27,040 bases of DNA from Caryophanales bacterium UBA3835 (GCA_002392945.1 DGHZ01000061.1:1-27040), one strand, 5' to 3'. Positions 5,779 to 14,304 are shown, numbered from the stretch's first letter. Numbers and translations are program-made. Notes: generated by a model from the sequence alone, not told the origin.

Positions 5779-7563
5779 TTAATTGAATTGTGAATTATAG
5801 ATTTCAGAGTATAATCCACCAAGCTTCATTAAGGAATCATGGTTACCGGTCTCAACGATATTACCATCTTTCATAACGAAGATTAAATCAGCGTTCTTAA
5901 TGGTGGATAATCTATGAGCGATAACGAAGCTAGTTCTACCTTTAGTAAGAGAATCCATCGCCTTTTGAATTAAGATTTCAGTTCTAGTATCAACGTTACT
6001 AGTTGCTTCATCTAGAATAAGCATTGGAGCGTTTTCAGTCATCGCTCTAGCGATAGTTACTAATTGTTTTTGACCAGCAGACAACGCACTTTCCTTTTGA
6101 ATGACTGTGTCAATACCTTGTGGGAGAGTACTCACAAAGTGAGATAAGTTAGTTTCTTCTAAGATTTCATTAAGTCTATTTTCGTCAACGTTTTTGAGAT
6201 TATAGACAATATTTTCTCTTAAAGAGCCGTTAATAACCCATGTTTCTTGTAAGATCATACCAAAGATATCGCGGAGCTCTGCTCTAGTCATATCTTTGAT
6301 GGATACTCCATCCACTAAAATGTCACCACTAGTAAGTTCATAGAATCTCATTAATAAGTTAACTAAAGTGGTTTTGCCAGCACCAGTAGGTCCGATAATA
6401 GCGACTTTCATACCTGGCTTAATCTTGCCAGAGAAATGTTTAATAGTGAGTTTATTTGGATCATAACCAAAGCACACATCTTTGAATTCCACTTCTCCTC
6501 TAATTTTAGAGTGATCAAGTAAGAATTCTTTTTGTTCTTCAACAGGTAACTCTTCTTTTTCTAAGAAATCAAAGACACGGTTACAAGCCGCAGTACCAAG
6601 TTGAATGGTTGAGCTGGCTTGACCGATTTGAGCAAGTGGTTCTTGGAATAAAGAAACATAAACGATAAATCCAGTAATAATACCCATATCGAATTTCACT
6701 GGATCTTTAGCGATTAATAAGCCAGCGGTAATTAATACTGCTGCATAAGTTAAATAGGAAACGAACTGCATTGCAGGTTCAATTAATCCACCCCAAGCTT
6801 GGGATTTATATAAAATTGAGCCAAGTAAATCGTTCTTTTTCTTAAATTCGGAGATTTTAAGTTTTTCAGCGTTAAAGGCTTTAATAACAAGTTGACCAGC
6901 GTAATTCTCTTCAACTGTCGCGTTAACTTCACCAAGAACTTTTTGGTTTTCATTAAATAGAGGTAACGCTTTCTTAAATGTTAATAGAATGATAATTAAC
7001 ATGATTGGAAGTGAGCAAAGGACAACAAGGGCCATTTGCCAACTTGCGATAAACATCGCAATAATAACGCCAATTAACATTACCACGGAGTTAACAAGTA
7101 ATGAAATAGAGTTTTGCAATGAGGTTGATAAAGTATCAACATCGTTAGTAATAACAGATAAGATGTCACCAAATTGAGTTGTATCAAAATAGTTTAAAGG
7201 CATCTTGTTAATTTTAGCAGCAATATCTCTTCTTAAATCTTTAGAGAACTTTTGAATAATCGTGTTAAGGATAAATCCAGAAACAAAACCAGTGATAAAA
7301 GATAAAGAGATATAAATCACTAATCTAATGGCTAACTTTAACACTAAAGCTAAATCTAAAACGACAAGACCATCAACTATTGGCTTATCTTTTGGATTAA
7401 TTGCGTTAGTTAATTCTCTAATTGTGCCTGGAGTAAGAATAGTAAGAACAACAGAAGCAATAAGTAAGATAATAGAAATTACAAAAGGAATGTAGTATCT
7501 ACGGAATGCCTTTACTAGGCTACCTAATTTATTAGAGCTTGCTTTTTTAGTTAGTTTACTCAT
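5779..7563 (-). CDS. ABC exporter subunit with canonical ATPase site (half-transporter)
   Basis: 594 residues: an N-terminal type IV exporter membrane domain with six helices (about 25-330), then a nucleotide-binding domain (about 355-590). Walker A GPTGAGKT is at 391-398, Q-loop Q439, signature LSAGQ at 494-498 (not LSGGQ), Walker B LILD at 515-518 with catalytic E519, and switch H550. Catalytic residues are intact while the signature deviates, as expected of the canonical-site partner in a heterodimeric exporter (LmrCD/BmrCD/TM287-288 type). Its ATG overlaps the stop of the other subunit by ATGA, so the two are translationally coupled. Substrate (drug, lipid or peptide) cannot be read from the sequence. 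A strong terminator follows. Confidence 0.93.
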   Translation of the reverse strand: MSKLTKKASSNKLGSLVKAFRRYYIPFVISIILLIASVVLTILTPGTIRELTNAINPKDKPIVDGLVVLDLALVLKLAIRLVIYISLSFITGFVSGFILNTIIQKFSKDLRRDIAAKINKMPLNYFDTTQFGDILSVITNDVDTLSTSLQNSISLLVNSVVMLIGVIIAMFIASWQMALVVLCSLPIMLIIILLTFKKALPLFNENQKVLGEVNATVEENYAGQLVIKAFNAEKLKISEFKKKNDLLGSILYKSQAWGGLIEPAMQFVSYLTYAAVLITAGLLIAKDPVKFDMGIITGFIVYVSLFQEPLAQIGQASSTIQLGTAACNRVFDFLEKEELPVEEQKEFLLDHSKIRGEVEFKDVCFGYDPNKLTIKHFSGKIKPGMKVAIIGPTGAGKTTLVNLLMRFYELTSGDILVDGVSIKDMTRAELRDIFGMILQETWVINGSLRENIVYNLKNVDENRLNEILEETNLSHFVSTLPQGIDTVIQKESALSAGQKQLVTIARAMTENAPMLILDEATSNVDTRTEILIQKAMDSLTKGRTSFVIAHRLSTIKNADLIFVMKDGNIVETGNHDSLMKLGGLYSEIYNSQFN

Positions 7564-9317
7564 AATCCTAATTCCTCCTTACTTAATTGAGATAAGGCAA
7601 TTTCTTGATAGACTGGGCAATTTCTCACTAAGTCTTTATGTTTGCCTATGCCCACCATTTGTCCGTGATCTAAAACAACGATTTGATCAGCATCCATGAT
7701 GGTGCCAACACGTTGAGCAATAATCACTCTAGTGGCTTCAGGAAGTCTTTCGGCAATTCTTCCTCTAACAACTTTATCAGTACGATAGTCTAAGGCCGAG
7801 AAAGAATCATCAAAGATTAAAATTTCTGGTTTAGGGGCAATTGCTCTAGCGATACAAAGTCTTTGTTTTTGTCCGCCTGAGAAGTTAGTCCCGCCTTGAG
7901 CAACTTCAGAATCATAGCCGTTACGTTTGTTCATAACAAAGCCATCCGCATCAGCGATTTCAGCAGCCCACTTAACATCGGCTAAAGTCATATTTGGATT
8001 TTTTAAGGCAATATTATCTTTAATGTTACCTTTGAATAAGAATCCTCTTTGAGGAGCATACCCAATACGATCTCTTAAATCAGACTGTAAAACGTCTTTG
8101 ACGTTAACCCCGTCTACTAAGACTTCTCCACTCGTACAGTCTGCCATACGTGGAATTAAATTAATAATTGTGGTCTTACCACTACCAGTAGCACCGATAA
8201 AGGCAATAGTTTCACCTTTTTTCACTTTAAAGGAAATGTTTGAAACTGCTTCTTTATCACTACCAGGATAAGCGAAACCGACATTTTTAAATTCGATAGT
8301 ACCTTTTTCTTTGAATTCGACAGGATGATCAGTATCCAAAACAGAAACTGAGTGAGTAATAACTTCATGAATACGTTTAGCACTGACAGAGGCTCTTGGC
8401 CAGATAACAATTAATGTGATCACTAAAATGAACGACATAACGATTTGGCTAGCAAGCATGACGAATGAGTTAGTAGAAGTAAAGGCAATAGTAGCAGCTT
8501 CGGCGCTTAAGCCATTAATAATATAGGCACTAACCCAAAGAATAGATAAGGATAAGCCCATCATAACCATCATCACAAATGGTGTGAAGAAGGCCAATAC
8601 ACGACCAATAAAGATTTGGACCTTTGTATATGGAGCGTTAACTTTTTCAAATTTTTCTTCTTGATATGTTTCAGCGTTAAAGGCTCTAACCACTCTAACG
8701 CCAGTAAGATTTTCTCTACTTGAAACGTTAAGAGCATCGGTTAATTTTTGTACAATTCTAAATTTAGGGGTTACCATAAATAATAAAACTGCAACAGCGG
8801 CAACTAATAAGACTACCCAAACAACAGTAACAACTGTAAGTTTTGCATTAGCTTGAGTTGCGAGTAAAATAACTGACCAAACCATAGTGACAGGAGCCAC
8901 AAATGCGGTCTTTAAGAATGTTAACCATGCTAAGTGGACATTTTGCATGTCGTTAGTGGTTCTGGTAATTAAAGATTCAGTTGAGAAAGATGCGAAATCC
9001 GCAATTGCGAATTCATTAACCCTTTCATATAACTTTTGTCTTAATAGAGTAACTGTACCACTAGCAGTCGCACTAGCAATGAATTTGATAATAATATCAA
9101 CGACCACCATCGCTACAGCACAAACAATCATTCCTAATCCGTTTAACCACACAGCAGTAGTACCAGTTTTGCCAACATCACCAACAGCAGCGGTCAACAT
9201 ACCAATATAGGCAACAATTGTCATCATGAAGTAGACTTGGGCTAAGGTGAGCAAGAAAATAAACACTACTGCAACCCATTGTCTTGGCCTCATGTTTTTG
9301 AATAATAGTTTGAACAT
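7560..9317 (-). CDS. ABC exporter subunit with degenerate ATPase site (half-transporter)
   Basis: 585 residues with six membrane helices (about 15-310) and a nucleotide-binding domain (about 340-580). Walker A GATGSGKT is at 375-382 and the signature FSGGQ at 479-483 is canonical. The Walker B end reads ILIFDD (499-504), so D504 replaces the catalytic glutamate, and Q535 in IAQRV replaces the switch histidine. These paired changes are the hallmark of the degenerate half of heterodimeric exporters: its good signature completes the active site with the partner subunit, while its own Walker motifs face the partner's altered signature. AAGGAG precedes the ATG. It is the first gene of the unit; the 207 nt upstream hold a promoter and two palindromes, and no regulator gene is adjacent. 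Confidence 0.93.
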   Translation of the reverse strand: MFKLLFKNMRPRQWVAVVFIFLLTLAQVYFMMTIVAYIGMLTAAVGDVGKTGTTAVWLNGLGMIVCAVAMVVVDIIIKFIASATASGTVTLLRQKLYERVNEFAIADFASFSTESLITRTTNDMQNVHLAWLTFLKTAFVAPVTMVWSVILLATQANAKLTVVTVVWVVLLVAAVAVLLFMVTPKFRIVQKLTDALNVSSRENLTGVRVVRAFNAETYQEEKFEKVNAPYTKVQIFIGRVLAFFTPFVMMVMMGLSLSILWVSAYIINGLSAEAATIAFTSTNSFVMLASQIVMSFILVITLIVIWPRASVSAKRIHEVITHSVSVLDTDHPVEFKEKGTIEFKNVGFAYPGSDKEAVSNISFKVKKGETIAFIGATGSGKTTIINLIPRMADCTSGEVLVDGVNVKDVLQSDLRDRIGYAPQRGFLFKGNIKDNIALKNPNMTLADVKWAAEIADADGFVMNKRNGYDSEVAQGGTNFSGGQKQRLCIARAIAPKPEILIFDDSFSALDYRTDKVVRGRIAERLPEATRVIIAQRVGTIMDADQIVVLDHGQMVGIGKHKDLVRNCPVYQEIALSQLSKEELGL

Positions 9318-9376
9318 AAGCTCTCCTTTCTTAAATTCGAACTATATAGAAGATATTGACACTCTTAGAAAATATT

Positions 9377-9392
9377 AACGATTCAAATCGTT
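9377..9392. promoter_or_regulatory. Palindrome in the ABC exporter leader (possible operator)
   Basis: AACGATT-CA-AATCGTT is a perfect 7-2-7 inverted repeat. It lies about 11-26 nt downstream of the predicted transcription start and 60 nt before the ATG, a position where a bound repressor would block elongation. The binding protein is unknown. Confidence 0.4.
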
Positions 9393-9409
9393 TAAATCTT
9401 ACTAAAAGC

Positions 9410-9438
9410 ATAATATTCTTCACATATAATAACTGTAA
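9410..9438 (-). promoter_or_regulatory. Putative promoter of the ABC exporter operon
   Basis: The minus strand shows TTACAG (9433-9438), a 17-bp spacer and TATTAT (9410-9415). This predicts a start near 9403 and a leader of about 85 nt. Confidence 0.45.
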
Positions 9439-9460
9439 CTATTTTATGGGTTTTATATTA

Positions 9461-9477
9461 ATTTGTTAAGAACAAAT
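9461..9477. repeat. 17-bp palindrome upstream of the ABC exporter promoter
   Basis: ATTTGTT-AAG-AACAAAT is a perfect 7-3-7 inverted repeat. It is 22 bp upstream of the predicted -35 and just downstream of the tRNA-Thr terminator. It could be a regulator site; it lacks the GC-rich stem and U-run of a terminator. Confidence 0.4.
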
Positions 9478-9483
9478 ATTTAT

Positions 9484-9510
9484 AAAAATAATAAAACCCC
9501 TTTTAAGGGG
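9484..9510 (-). terminator. Terminator after folA/tRNA-Thr
   Basis: The minus strand shows CCCCTT pairing with AAGGGG, followed by TTTTATTATTTTT. It is 14 nt past the CCA end of tRNA-Thr. Confidence 0.75.
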
Positions 9511-9524
9511 CTAAATTAACTAAT

Positions 9525-9601
9525 TGGTGCCGTCTATAGGAATTGAACCTACAACCTACTGATTACGATTCAGTTGCTCTGCCAGATTGAGCTAAGACGG
9601 C
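9525..9601 (-). tRNA. tRNA-Thr (anticodon CGT)
   Basis: A 77-nt cloverleaf with acceptor GCCGTCT/AGACGGC, discriminator A and encoded CCA. The anticodon stem ACTGA/TCAGT encloses ATCGTAA, giving CGT (reads ACG). T-loop TTCAATT. Its 5' end is 10 nt after the folA stop, so it is either co-transcribed with thyA-folA or uses a weak TATAAA-containing promoter inside the folA 3' end. Confidence 0.95.
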
Positions 9602-9611
9602 AAATATCGTC

Positions 9612-10124
9612 TTACTTAATCTTTATAGGATGCTTATTAATATACGTGCAGAATCGAATATTATATCCATTATCTTCAATAACTTCAGATTGTTCTTTTA
9701 ATTCGAAATAAGGGTCTTTATCTAAGTTAGGGAAGAAAAGCTCTGCTCCTCCAATCGCATCAACTTTTGTTAATAAAACTTTATTAACATAAGGAAGAGT
9801 TTGTCTATAAATTGAGGCTCCTCCAATGATATAGACATCTTCGTTTTCCGCGTGTTTAGCAATCGCTTTTAAAAACTCTTGGAAGTCATGGACATTTTCC
9901 ACTCCTTCATAGTTATGAGATTCGTCTTGGCTAATAACGATGTGATGTCTATTTTTAAGCGGCTTAGAATTAGGGAAGGACAATAAAGTATTTTCTCCTA
10001 AAGCTACTACATGATTTAAAGTAGTTTCTTTAAAAAACTTCATATCTTTAGGAAGAGAAAATAATAGACCGTTACGTCTTCCAATACCCCAGGCTTTATC
10101 AACACATAAAATAGTTATAATCAT
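9612..10124 (-). CDS. folA: Dihydrofolate reductase
   Basis: 170 residues, normal for DHFR. It reduces dihydrofolate to tetrahydrofolate with NADPH, regenerating the cofactor oxidised by thymidylate synthase. Visible signatures are GIGRRNGLL near residue 13, LPKDMKFF with the catalytic acid (the D in this motif), the NADPH-binding region ALGENTLLSFP, the LKNRHHIVIS strand, and YIIGGASIY with the conserved GG. The usual LPW tryptophan is replaced (LLFSLP). It starts 2 nt after the thyA stop (TAATTATG) with no visible Shine-Dalgarno, implying translational coupling to thyA. Confidence 0.95.
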   Translation of the reverse strand: MIITILCVDKAWGIGRRNGLLFSLPKDMKFFKETTLNHVVALGENTLLSFPNSKPLKNRHHIVISQDESHNYEGVENVHDFQEFLKAIAKHAENEDVYIIGGASIYRQTLPYVNKVLLTKVDAIGGAELFFPNLDKDPYFELKEQSEVIEDNGYNIRFCTYINKHPIKIK

Positions 10125-10126
10125 AA

Positions 10127-10957
10127 TTATATTGCTACCGGAATTTTCTTATCTAAAGGTTCAAATTCATAGTCGATTAACTTGAAGGAATCAACAGTGA
10201 AATCATAAAAGTTTTTAATACTTGGATCAACCCAAAGCTTAGGGGCTTTATGTTGTGGTTTAGCAATGACTTCTTTAACAATATCGACATGTCTATCATA
10301 GATATGTGCATCAGCGATAACATGGACTAATTCACCAGCTTTAAGTCCAGAAACTTGAGCAAACATTATTAATAATAATGAATACTGTAAAACATTCCAG
10401 TTATTCGCGGTTAACATATCATTACTTCTTTGATTTAAAATACCGTTAAGCGTGTCACCACTGACATTAAAAGTCATAGAGTAGGCACAAGGATATAAAT
10501 TCATCTCATGCAAGTCTTGAAAATTATAGATATTAGTTAAGATTCTTCTAGATTGAGGATTATGTTTTAAGTCGTATAAGACTCTATCGACTTGATCAAA
10601 CATTCCTTCTTTATATTGATGTTTAATGCCTAATTGATATCCATAGGCTTTACCAATGGAGCCAGTTTCATCAGCCCAAGAATCCCAAATATGACTTTTC
10701 AAGTCATGAATATTATTTGATTTCTTTTGCCAAATCCAAAGAAGTTCGTCTAAGCAAGATTTAAAGGCTGTTCTTCTAATTGTTAAAATTGGTAGTTCTT
10801 CTTGTAAATTATATCTATTAACAATACAAAATTTCTTAATCGTATGAGCAGGGGTTCCATCTTCCCAATGTGGTCTAACATCTAATTTTTCATCAGAAAA
10901 GCCATTCTCTAAAATGTCTTTCATATTTTGAACAAAGATTTGATCCGCTTTTGACAT
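10127..10957 (-). CDS. thyA: Thymidylate synthase, Bacillus ThyA/phage phi3T-like type
   Basis: 276 residues. It makes dTMP from dUMP using methylenetetrahydrofolate, releasing dihydrofolate for FolA next door. The catalytic C157 lies in LYPCAY, the phosphate-binding R137-R138 in PQSRR, QRSND is at 176-180, and D216-x-H218-x-Y220 is the dUMP-binding motif. Features such as LLWIWQKKSN, HIWDSW and the NFYDFT..FKLI ending resemble B. subtilis ThyA and phage phi3T, not the E. coli type. The usual G-x-PFN after QRS-x-D reads TANNWNV here, an unusual change near the substrate pocket. GGAGGGG precedes the ATG at good spacing. The gene follows tRNA-Leu(CAA) by 70 nt containing a 20-bp palindrome. Confidence 0.95.
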   Translation of the reverse strand: MSKADQIFVQNMKDILENGFSDEKLDVRPHWEDGTPAHTIKKFCIVNRYNLQEELPILTIRRTAFKSCLDELLWIWQKKSNNIHDLKSHIWDSWADETGSIGKAYGYQLGIKHQYKEGMFDQVDRVLYDLKHNPQSRRILTNIYNFQDLHEMNLYPCAYSMTFNVSGDTLNGILNQRSNDMLTANNWNVLQYSLLLIMFAQVSGLKAGELVHVIADAHIYDRHVDIVKEVIAKPQHKAPKLWVDPSIKNFYDFTVDSFKLIDYEFEPLDKKIPVAI

Positions 10958-10997
10958 GATTGTTCCCCTCCAATTAACTTATATAATATTCTATATC

Positions 10998-11017
10998 TAA
11001 AGTAATTAATTACTTTA
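10998..11017. promoter_or_regulatory. 20-bp perfect AT-rich palindrome upstream of thyA
   Basis: TAAAGTAATTAATTACTTTA is identical on both strands. It begins 10 nt past the CCA end of tRNA-Leu(CAA) and overlaps a weak -35 (TTACTT) that has TATAAG 16 bp further downstream. It lacks a GC stem and U-tract, so an operator for thyA-folA is more likely than a terminator. This is inference. Confidence 0.4.
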
Positions 11018-11027
11018 CTATTTAATT

Positions 11028-11113
11028 TGGTGCCCGGGGTCGGACTCGAACCGACATGGCTGTTAACCGATGGATTTTGAGTCCATTGCGTCTACCAATT
11101 TCACCACTCGGGC
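11028..11113 (-). tRNA. tRNA-Leu (anticodon CAA)
   Basis: An 86-nt class II tRNA with a long variable arm, acceptor GCCCGAG/CCCGGGC region, discriminator A and encoded CCA. The anticodon stem ATGGA/TCCAT encloses CTCAAAA, giving CAA (reads TTG). T-loop TTCGAGT. The 42 nt upstream contain a perfect TATAAT (11123-11128) ending 9 nt before the tRNA, with no good -35. Confidence 0.95.
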
Positions 11114-11122
11114 ATTGGTAAT

Positions 11123-11128
11123 ATTATA
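11123..11128 (-). promoter_or_regulatory. -10 box for tRNA-Leu(CAA)
   Basis: A perfect TATAAT on the minus strand, placed so that transcription would begin about 3 nt before the mature tRNA, as for tRNA-Gly. The -35 region (TTATCT or TTTATC) is poor. Confidence 0.4.
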
Positions 11129-11155
11129 TTACTTATATGATATTAAGATAAAGAC

Positions 11156-12538
11156 TTAATTTGATTGTTCTCTCCACTTTGGAACTAATGAATATCCATA
11201 CTTTTTTTGATTCTTAAACGTGATTATTAAAGTTTGTATAGCGGATAAAGTCTCAGCAATAACAATAGATAACCAAATCCCATCCACTCCCATGATTAAT
11301 GGCAAAGTCATGACCGCGACAACTTGATATACTAAAGTTCTACAAACAGAAATAATAGCGGATATAACCCCATTATTAAGAGCAGTAAATAAAGCACTAC
11401 CAAACATGGAAAATCCTGCAACAAAGTAACAGATAGAATAAATCATCATTGCTCTAGTTGATAAATCTAATAATTCTGGGTAGTTATTAGCGAATATCAT
11501 TGATAATGGTCTAGCTAAGACAATTGATAAAGTAGTCATCAATATCCCAGAAACTGCGACTATATCAAAACTCCGTTTAATTACATTAGATAATTCAGGT
11601 TTATTTTTTGCCCCAAAATTATAGGCAATAACAGGAGATATTCCCATGGAAAATCCTGAATAAACAGAGAAAAATATGAAGCAAACATATCCGATAATGC
11701 CATATGCTGAAACGCCAACTTCACCAATATATTTTAATAACTGCATATTAAATAATATGGAGATAAGACTACTAGAGACATTACCAACAAATTCGCTACT
11801 CCCATTAGTGATACTTTTAAAAATGTCTTTAATATCAAATTCAGCTTTCCCTAATCTAATTAAATTCTTCTTTCTAAAAAAGAAATATAACATTGGCCCA
11901 ACAGTAGAAATAAACATCCCTGCTAAAGAGGCAAAAGCCGCTCCAGCAGAGCCAAATCCACATAAGTCAACTAAAATATAATCTAAAAACATATTCACTA
12001 ATCCAGAAGATAAAGAAAAAACAAAGCCAAGAGAGCTAGTTTCATTTACTGAAAAGAAACAGTGAAAATAACCCTGCATCATAAACAAAACAACACCTGC
12101 CATCATAATGCGGCCATAAATTTCCGCGTTATCAATCATCTCTTTAGAAGTGTTAATTGAGTTAATTCCTGCAAACCCTTGAGCAATTGGTCGAATAGTA
12201 AAAAAGAAAATTAATCCTAAGACTAATCCAGAAATAAGAGTGGTATATGTAATTAAAGAAAATGTTTTATTAGCTTTTTCTTTTTTCTTTTCTCCAAGAT
12301 ATTTAGATACTAAGGCCGCTCCACCAGCTCCAAACATAAAGCCAACACAAGCGATAATCATAATGATTGGAAAGATCAAATTAACACCCGCAAAAGCACT
12401 ACTAGAAGCATAATTAGATAAAAAGAAACCGTCCACTATCCAATATATTGAAGTGATAAACATCATTAAAATTGGAGAGATGGTAAATCTCAGTATTTTC
12501 TTATAAGTAAAATGGTCTGATAAATGGATTTTGCTCAT
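11156..12538 (-). CDS. MATE-family multidrug/cation antiporter
   Basis: A 460-residue integral membrane protein with about 12 hydrophobic helices in two homologous halves (roughly 15-220 and 235-450), the MATE fold. Family signatures include the IYWIVDGFFLSNY start of TM1-2, GAGGAALVSKYLGEKK after TM2, and the SMGISPVIAYNFGAKN segment in the second half. MATE proteins of this MepA-like type export cationic drugs or metabolites in exchange for Na+ or H+. Substrate is unknown. The ATG lies 13 nt after a weak hairpin downstream of tRNA-Leu(CAG), with no Shine-Dalgarno, so translation initiation and promoter are unclear. tRNA-Leu(CAA) follows. Confidence 0.9.
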   Translation of the reverse strand: MSKIHLSDHFTYKKILRFTISPILMMFITSIYWIVDGFFLSNYASSSAFAGVNLIFPIIMIIACVGFMFGAGGAALVSKYLGEKKKEKANKTFSLITYTTLISGLVLGLIFFFTIRPIAQGFAGINSINTSKEMIDNAEIYGRIMMAGVVLFMMQGYFHCFFSVNETSSLGFVFSLSSGLVNMFLDYILVDLCGFGSAGAAFASLAGMFISTVGPMLYFFFRKKNLIRLGKAEFDIKDIFKSITNGSSEFVGNVSSSLISILFNMQLLKYIGEVGVSAYGIIGYVCFIFFSVYSGFSMGISPVIAYNFGAKNKPELSNVIKRSFDIVAVSGILMTTLSIVLARPLSMIFANNYPELLDLSTRAMMIYSICYFVAGFSMFGSALFTALNNGVISAIISVCRTLVYQVVAVMTLPLIMGVDGIWLSIVIAETLSAIQTLIITFKNQKKYGYSLVPKWREQSN

Positions 12539-12545
12539 ATTTTAT

Positions 12546-12566
12546 AAGAAAACGGGGTATACCCGT
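12546..12566 (-). terminator. Weak hairpin after tRNA-Leu(CAG), possible terminator
   Basis: The minus strand shows ACGGG pairing with CCCGT (5 bp), followed by TTTTCTTAT. It lies between the tRNA CCA end and the MATE start codon. The short stem and mixed tract make efficient termination doubtful. Confidence 0.35.
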
Positions 12567-12576
12567 AATGAATAAT

Positions 12577-12661
12577 TGGTGTGGCTAAGAGGACTTGAAC
12601 CTCCATGGACTTCTCCACTAGCGTCTGAAACTAGCGCGTCTACCAATTCCGCCATAGCCAC
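12577..12661 (-). tRNA. tRNA-Leu (anticodon CAG)
   Basis: An 85-nt class II tRNA with acceptor GTGGCTA/TAGCCAC, discriminator A, encoded CCA and a long variable arm. The anticodon stem CTAGT/GCTAG encloses TTCAGAC, giving CAG (reads CTG). T-loop TTCAAGT. Its 5' end is 7 nt after the stop codon of the acyl ligase, so it is probably cut out of that operon's transcript. Confidence 0.94.
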
Positions 12662-12668
12662 ATAAAAT

Positions 12669-14303
12669 TTATGATTCAGGGATTTGACGTTTCTTGTTCT
12701 CCTCCTCTTGAACTTTCATATAGTTGATTTTGTGATATTTAGTGTATGGCAAAGAATCAACAAACTCGATTTCTTTTGGAACAGCCCAAGAAATTAATTT
12801 CTTTTGGCATTCAGAAACAATACGTTCTTTGTTTTTATTTTTGCCCACTATTACCGCTTTAACTGCATTAATTAATTTCTCATCAGGGATTTGAATAACA
12901 CAAACCGCTGTAATTCCTGACATACGAGAAATGACTTCTTCAATTTCACTAGGGAAAACCGCTACTCCCGATACTTTAATAACACGCTTTTTACGAGCTT
13001 TAAAATATAAGAATCCGTCTTCATCAATATAGCCAAGATCTCCAGTTTTTAAATAACCATCACTAGTGTAGACATTTTTAGACGCTTCCTCATCTTTATA
13101 ATAACCAAGCATATTGTTATCACTTTTAATAGAAATCTCTCCAATTTGCCCTGGTTTTAATGGTTTGTCGTTATCATCTAAAATTCGGAATTTTACTCCA
13201 GAAATAGGATAACCAATTGAACCATATTTATGATGTCTATGGGTGTTAACAGAACACACTGATAAAGCTTCGGTTAAGCCATATCCCTCAAATAAACGGC
13301 AATTTGATTTTCTTTTAATCATCACCGCATCGAAGACTTCTTTAATTTTGCTATTAAGGCTATCGCCTCCAGAGAAACAACTACATAATTCTTTTAAGTG
13401 TTTATTTTTAATAAATGACTTCTCGTTTAATAAAGCTTTAAAGACAGTTGGTACTCCACATATACAGATGACATTTTTACATTTATTCATCATCTTAGAA
13501 ACTGCTTTAGCAGAGAATTTAGGAATAAGAACTACTCCAAAAGAATTCACAAGTGGCGCGTGCATGGTCATACATAAACCAAACCCATGGAAACTAGGAA
13601 GAACCGAAACAAGAGATTTACCAATAAATTCGCTAGGACTCATACACATAATTTCACTAATCCTACTGGCGGTAAAATTAAAGCTACGAGAACTTAAACA
13701 AATAGTTTTTGCTTCACCAGTTGTAGAGGCACTATGAAGCAAGACACAAGTCTCTTCTTTAAGTAAAGGAACTTCCACTCCATCAATCTTGATACGTTTT
13801 AAATCATCATAGAAGAAGAACTTCTTTTCTTTTCTAAGCATCTTAGTAGCCCAGGAATTATGGATCTCATAAGCACGCTTTTGATAGCGAGGTAAAAAAC
13901 TTCCTGCCTGACAAACAACAATGTGACCGTTAAATTTACGGTAATCGATTAATTCTTTATAAACTTTTTGATCAAATAGGAACGCTAACTTACAGTTAGA
14001 GTCATCGTAATAATGTTGCATCACTTCACAAGGTGAATTTGGATGAACCATATTACAAATCGCACCAATTTTATTAATCGCATAGAACAAAATAATTGTT
14101 TGTGGGATATTAGGAAGAGATACTAAAACCGACTCTCCTTTTTTAATTAAAAATTGATTTTGTAAAATAGCGGCCATCTCATCAATTTTTTCTAAGAGTT
14201 TAGCAAAAGACAATTTACCGTTAAAATAATAAATCGCTGTTTCTTTAGGAGCTTTTTCCGCTCCATATTTATATGCTTGATATAAAGTTAATTCTTCTAC
14301 CAT
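12669..14303 (-). CDS. AMP-forming acyl-CoA synthetase/ligase (ANL superfamily)
   Basis: A 544-residue adenylate-forming enzyme that would activate a carboxylic acid as acyl-AMP and then pass it to a thiol acceptor. The phosphate-binding loop reads SASTTGEAK (191-199), deviating from the usual SGTTGxPK at two places. The A5 motif GYGLTE is at 340-345, D422 lies in TGDLGYIDEDG, the hinge KVSGVAVFPSEIE is at 443-455, and the catalytic lysine of the C-terminal lobe is probably K525 in KYHKIN. No carrier-protein domain is fused. It starts 1 nt after the stop of the upstream membrane acyltransferase gene (TAATATG), with AGGAG inside that gene, so the two proteins likely act together. The acid substrate is unknown: fatty acid, acetate-like or other. 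Confidence 0.88.
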   Translation of the reverse strand: MVEELTLYQAYKYGAEKAPKETAIYYFNGKLSFAKLLEKIDEMAAILQNQFLIKKGESVLVSLPNIPQTIILFYAINKIGAICNMVHPNSPCEVMQHYYDDSNCKLAFLFDQKVYKELIDYRKFNGHIVVCQAGSFLPRYQKRAYEIHNSWATKMLRKEKKFFFYDDLKRIKIDGVEVPLLKEETCVLLHSASTTGEAKTICLSSRSFNFTASRISEIMCMSPSEFIGKSLVSVLPSFHGFGLCMTMHAPLVNSFGVVLIPKFSAKAVSKMMNKCKNVICICGVPTVFKALLNEKSFIKNKHLKELCSCFSGGDSLNSKIKEVFDAVMIKRKSNCRLFEGYGLTEALSVCSVNTHRHHKYGSIGYPISGVKFRILDDNDKPLKPGQIGEISIKSDNNMLGYYKDEEASKNVYTSDGYLKTGDLGYIDEDGFLYFKARKKRVIKVSGVAVFPSEIEEVISRMSGITAVCVIQIPDEKLINAVKAVIVGKNKNKERIVSECQKKLISWAVPKEIEFVDSLPYTKYHKINYMKVQEEENKKRQIPES

Positions 14304-14304
14304 A

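Noticed and set aside
8222..8410. Minus-strand 62-codon ORF inside the ABC gene, and a similar one at 17214-17396 inside polC
   Set aside because: Both are out-of-frame shadows inside intact genes, with no family signature or ribosome-binding site.
9318..9524. Riboswitch or hidden small gene upstream of the ABC exporter
   Set aside because: The 207 nt contain a terminator, two palindromes and a promoter, but no known riboswitch core that I recognise and no convincing short ORF with a Shine-Dalgarno.
13243..13737. Plus-strand ORF of 164 codons opposite the acyl ligase
   Set aside because: It is antisense to a clear ANL enzyme, has no recognisable family and reads like a reverse-frame shadow. 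The same applies to the plus-strand ORFs opposite tsf, cdsA, dxr, rseP and cadA.
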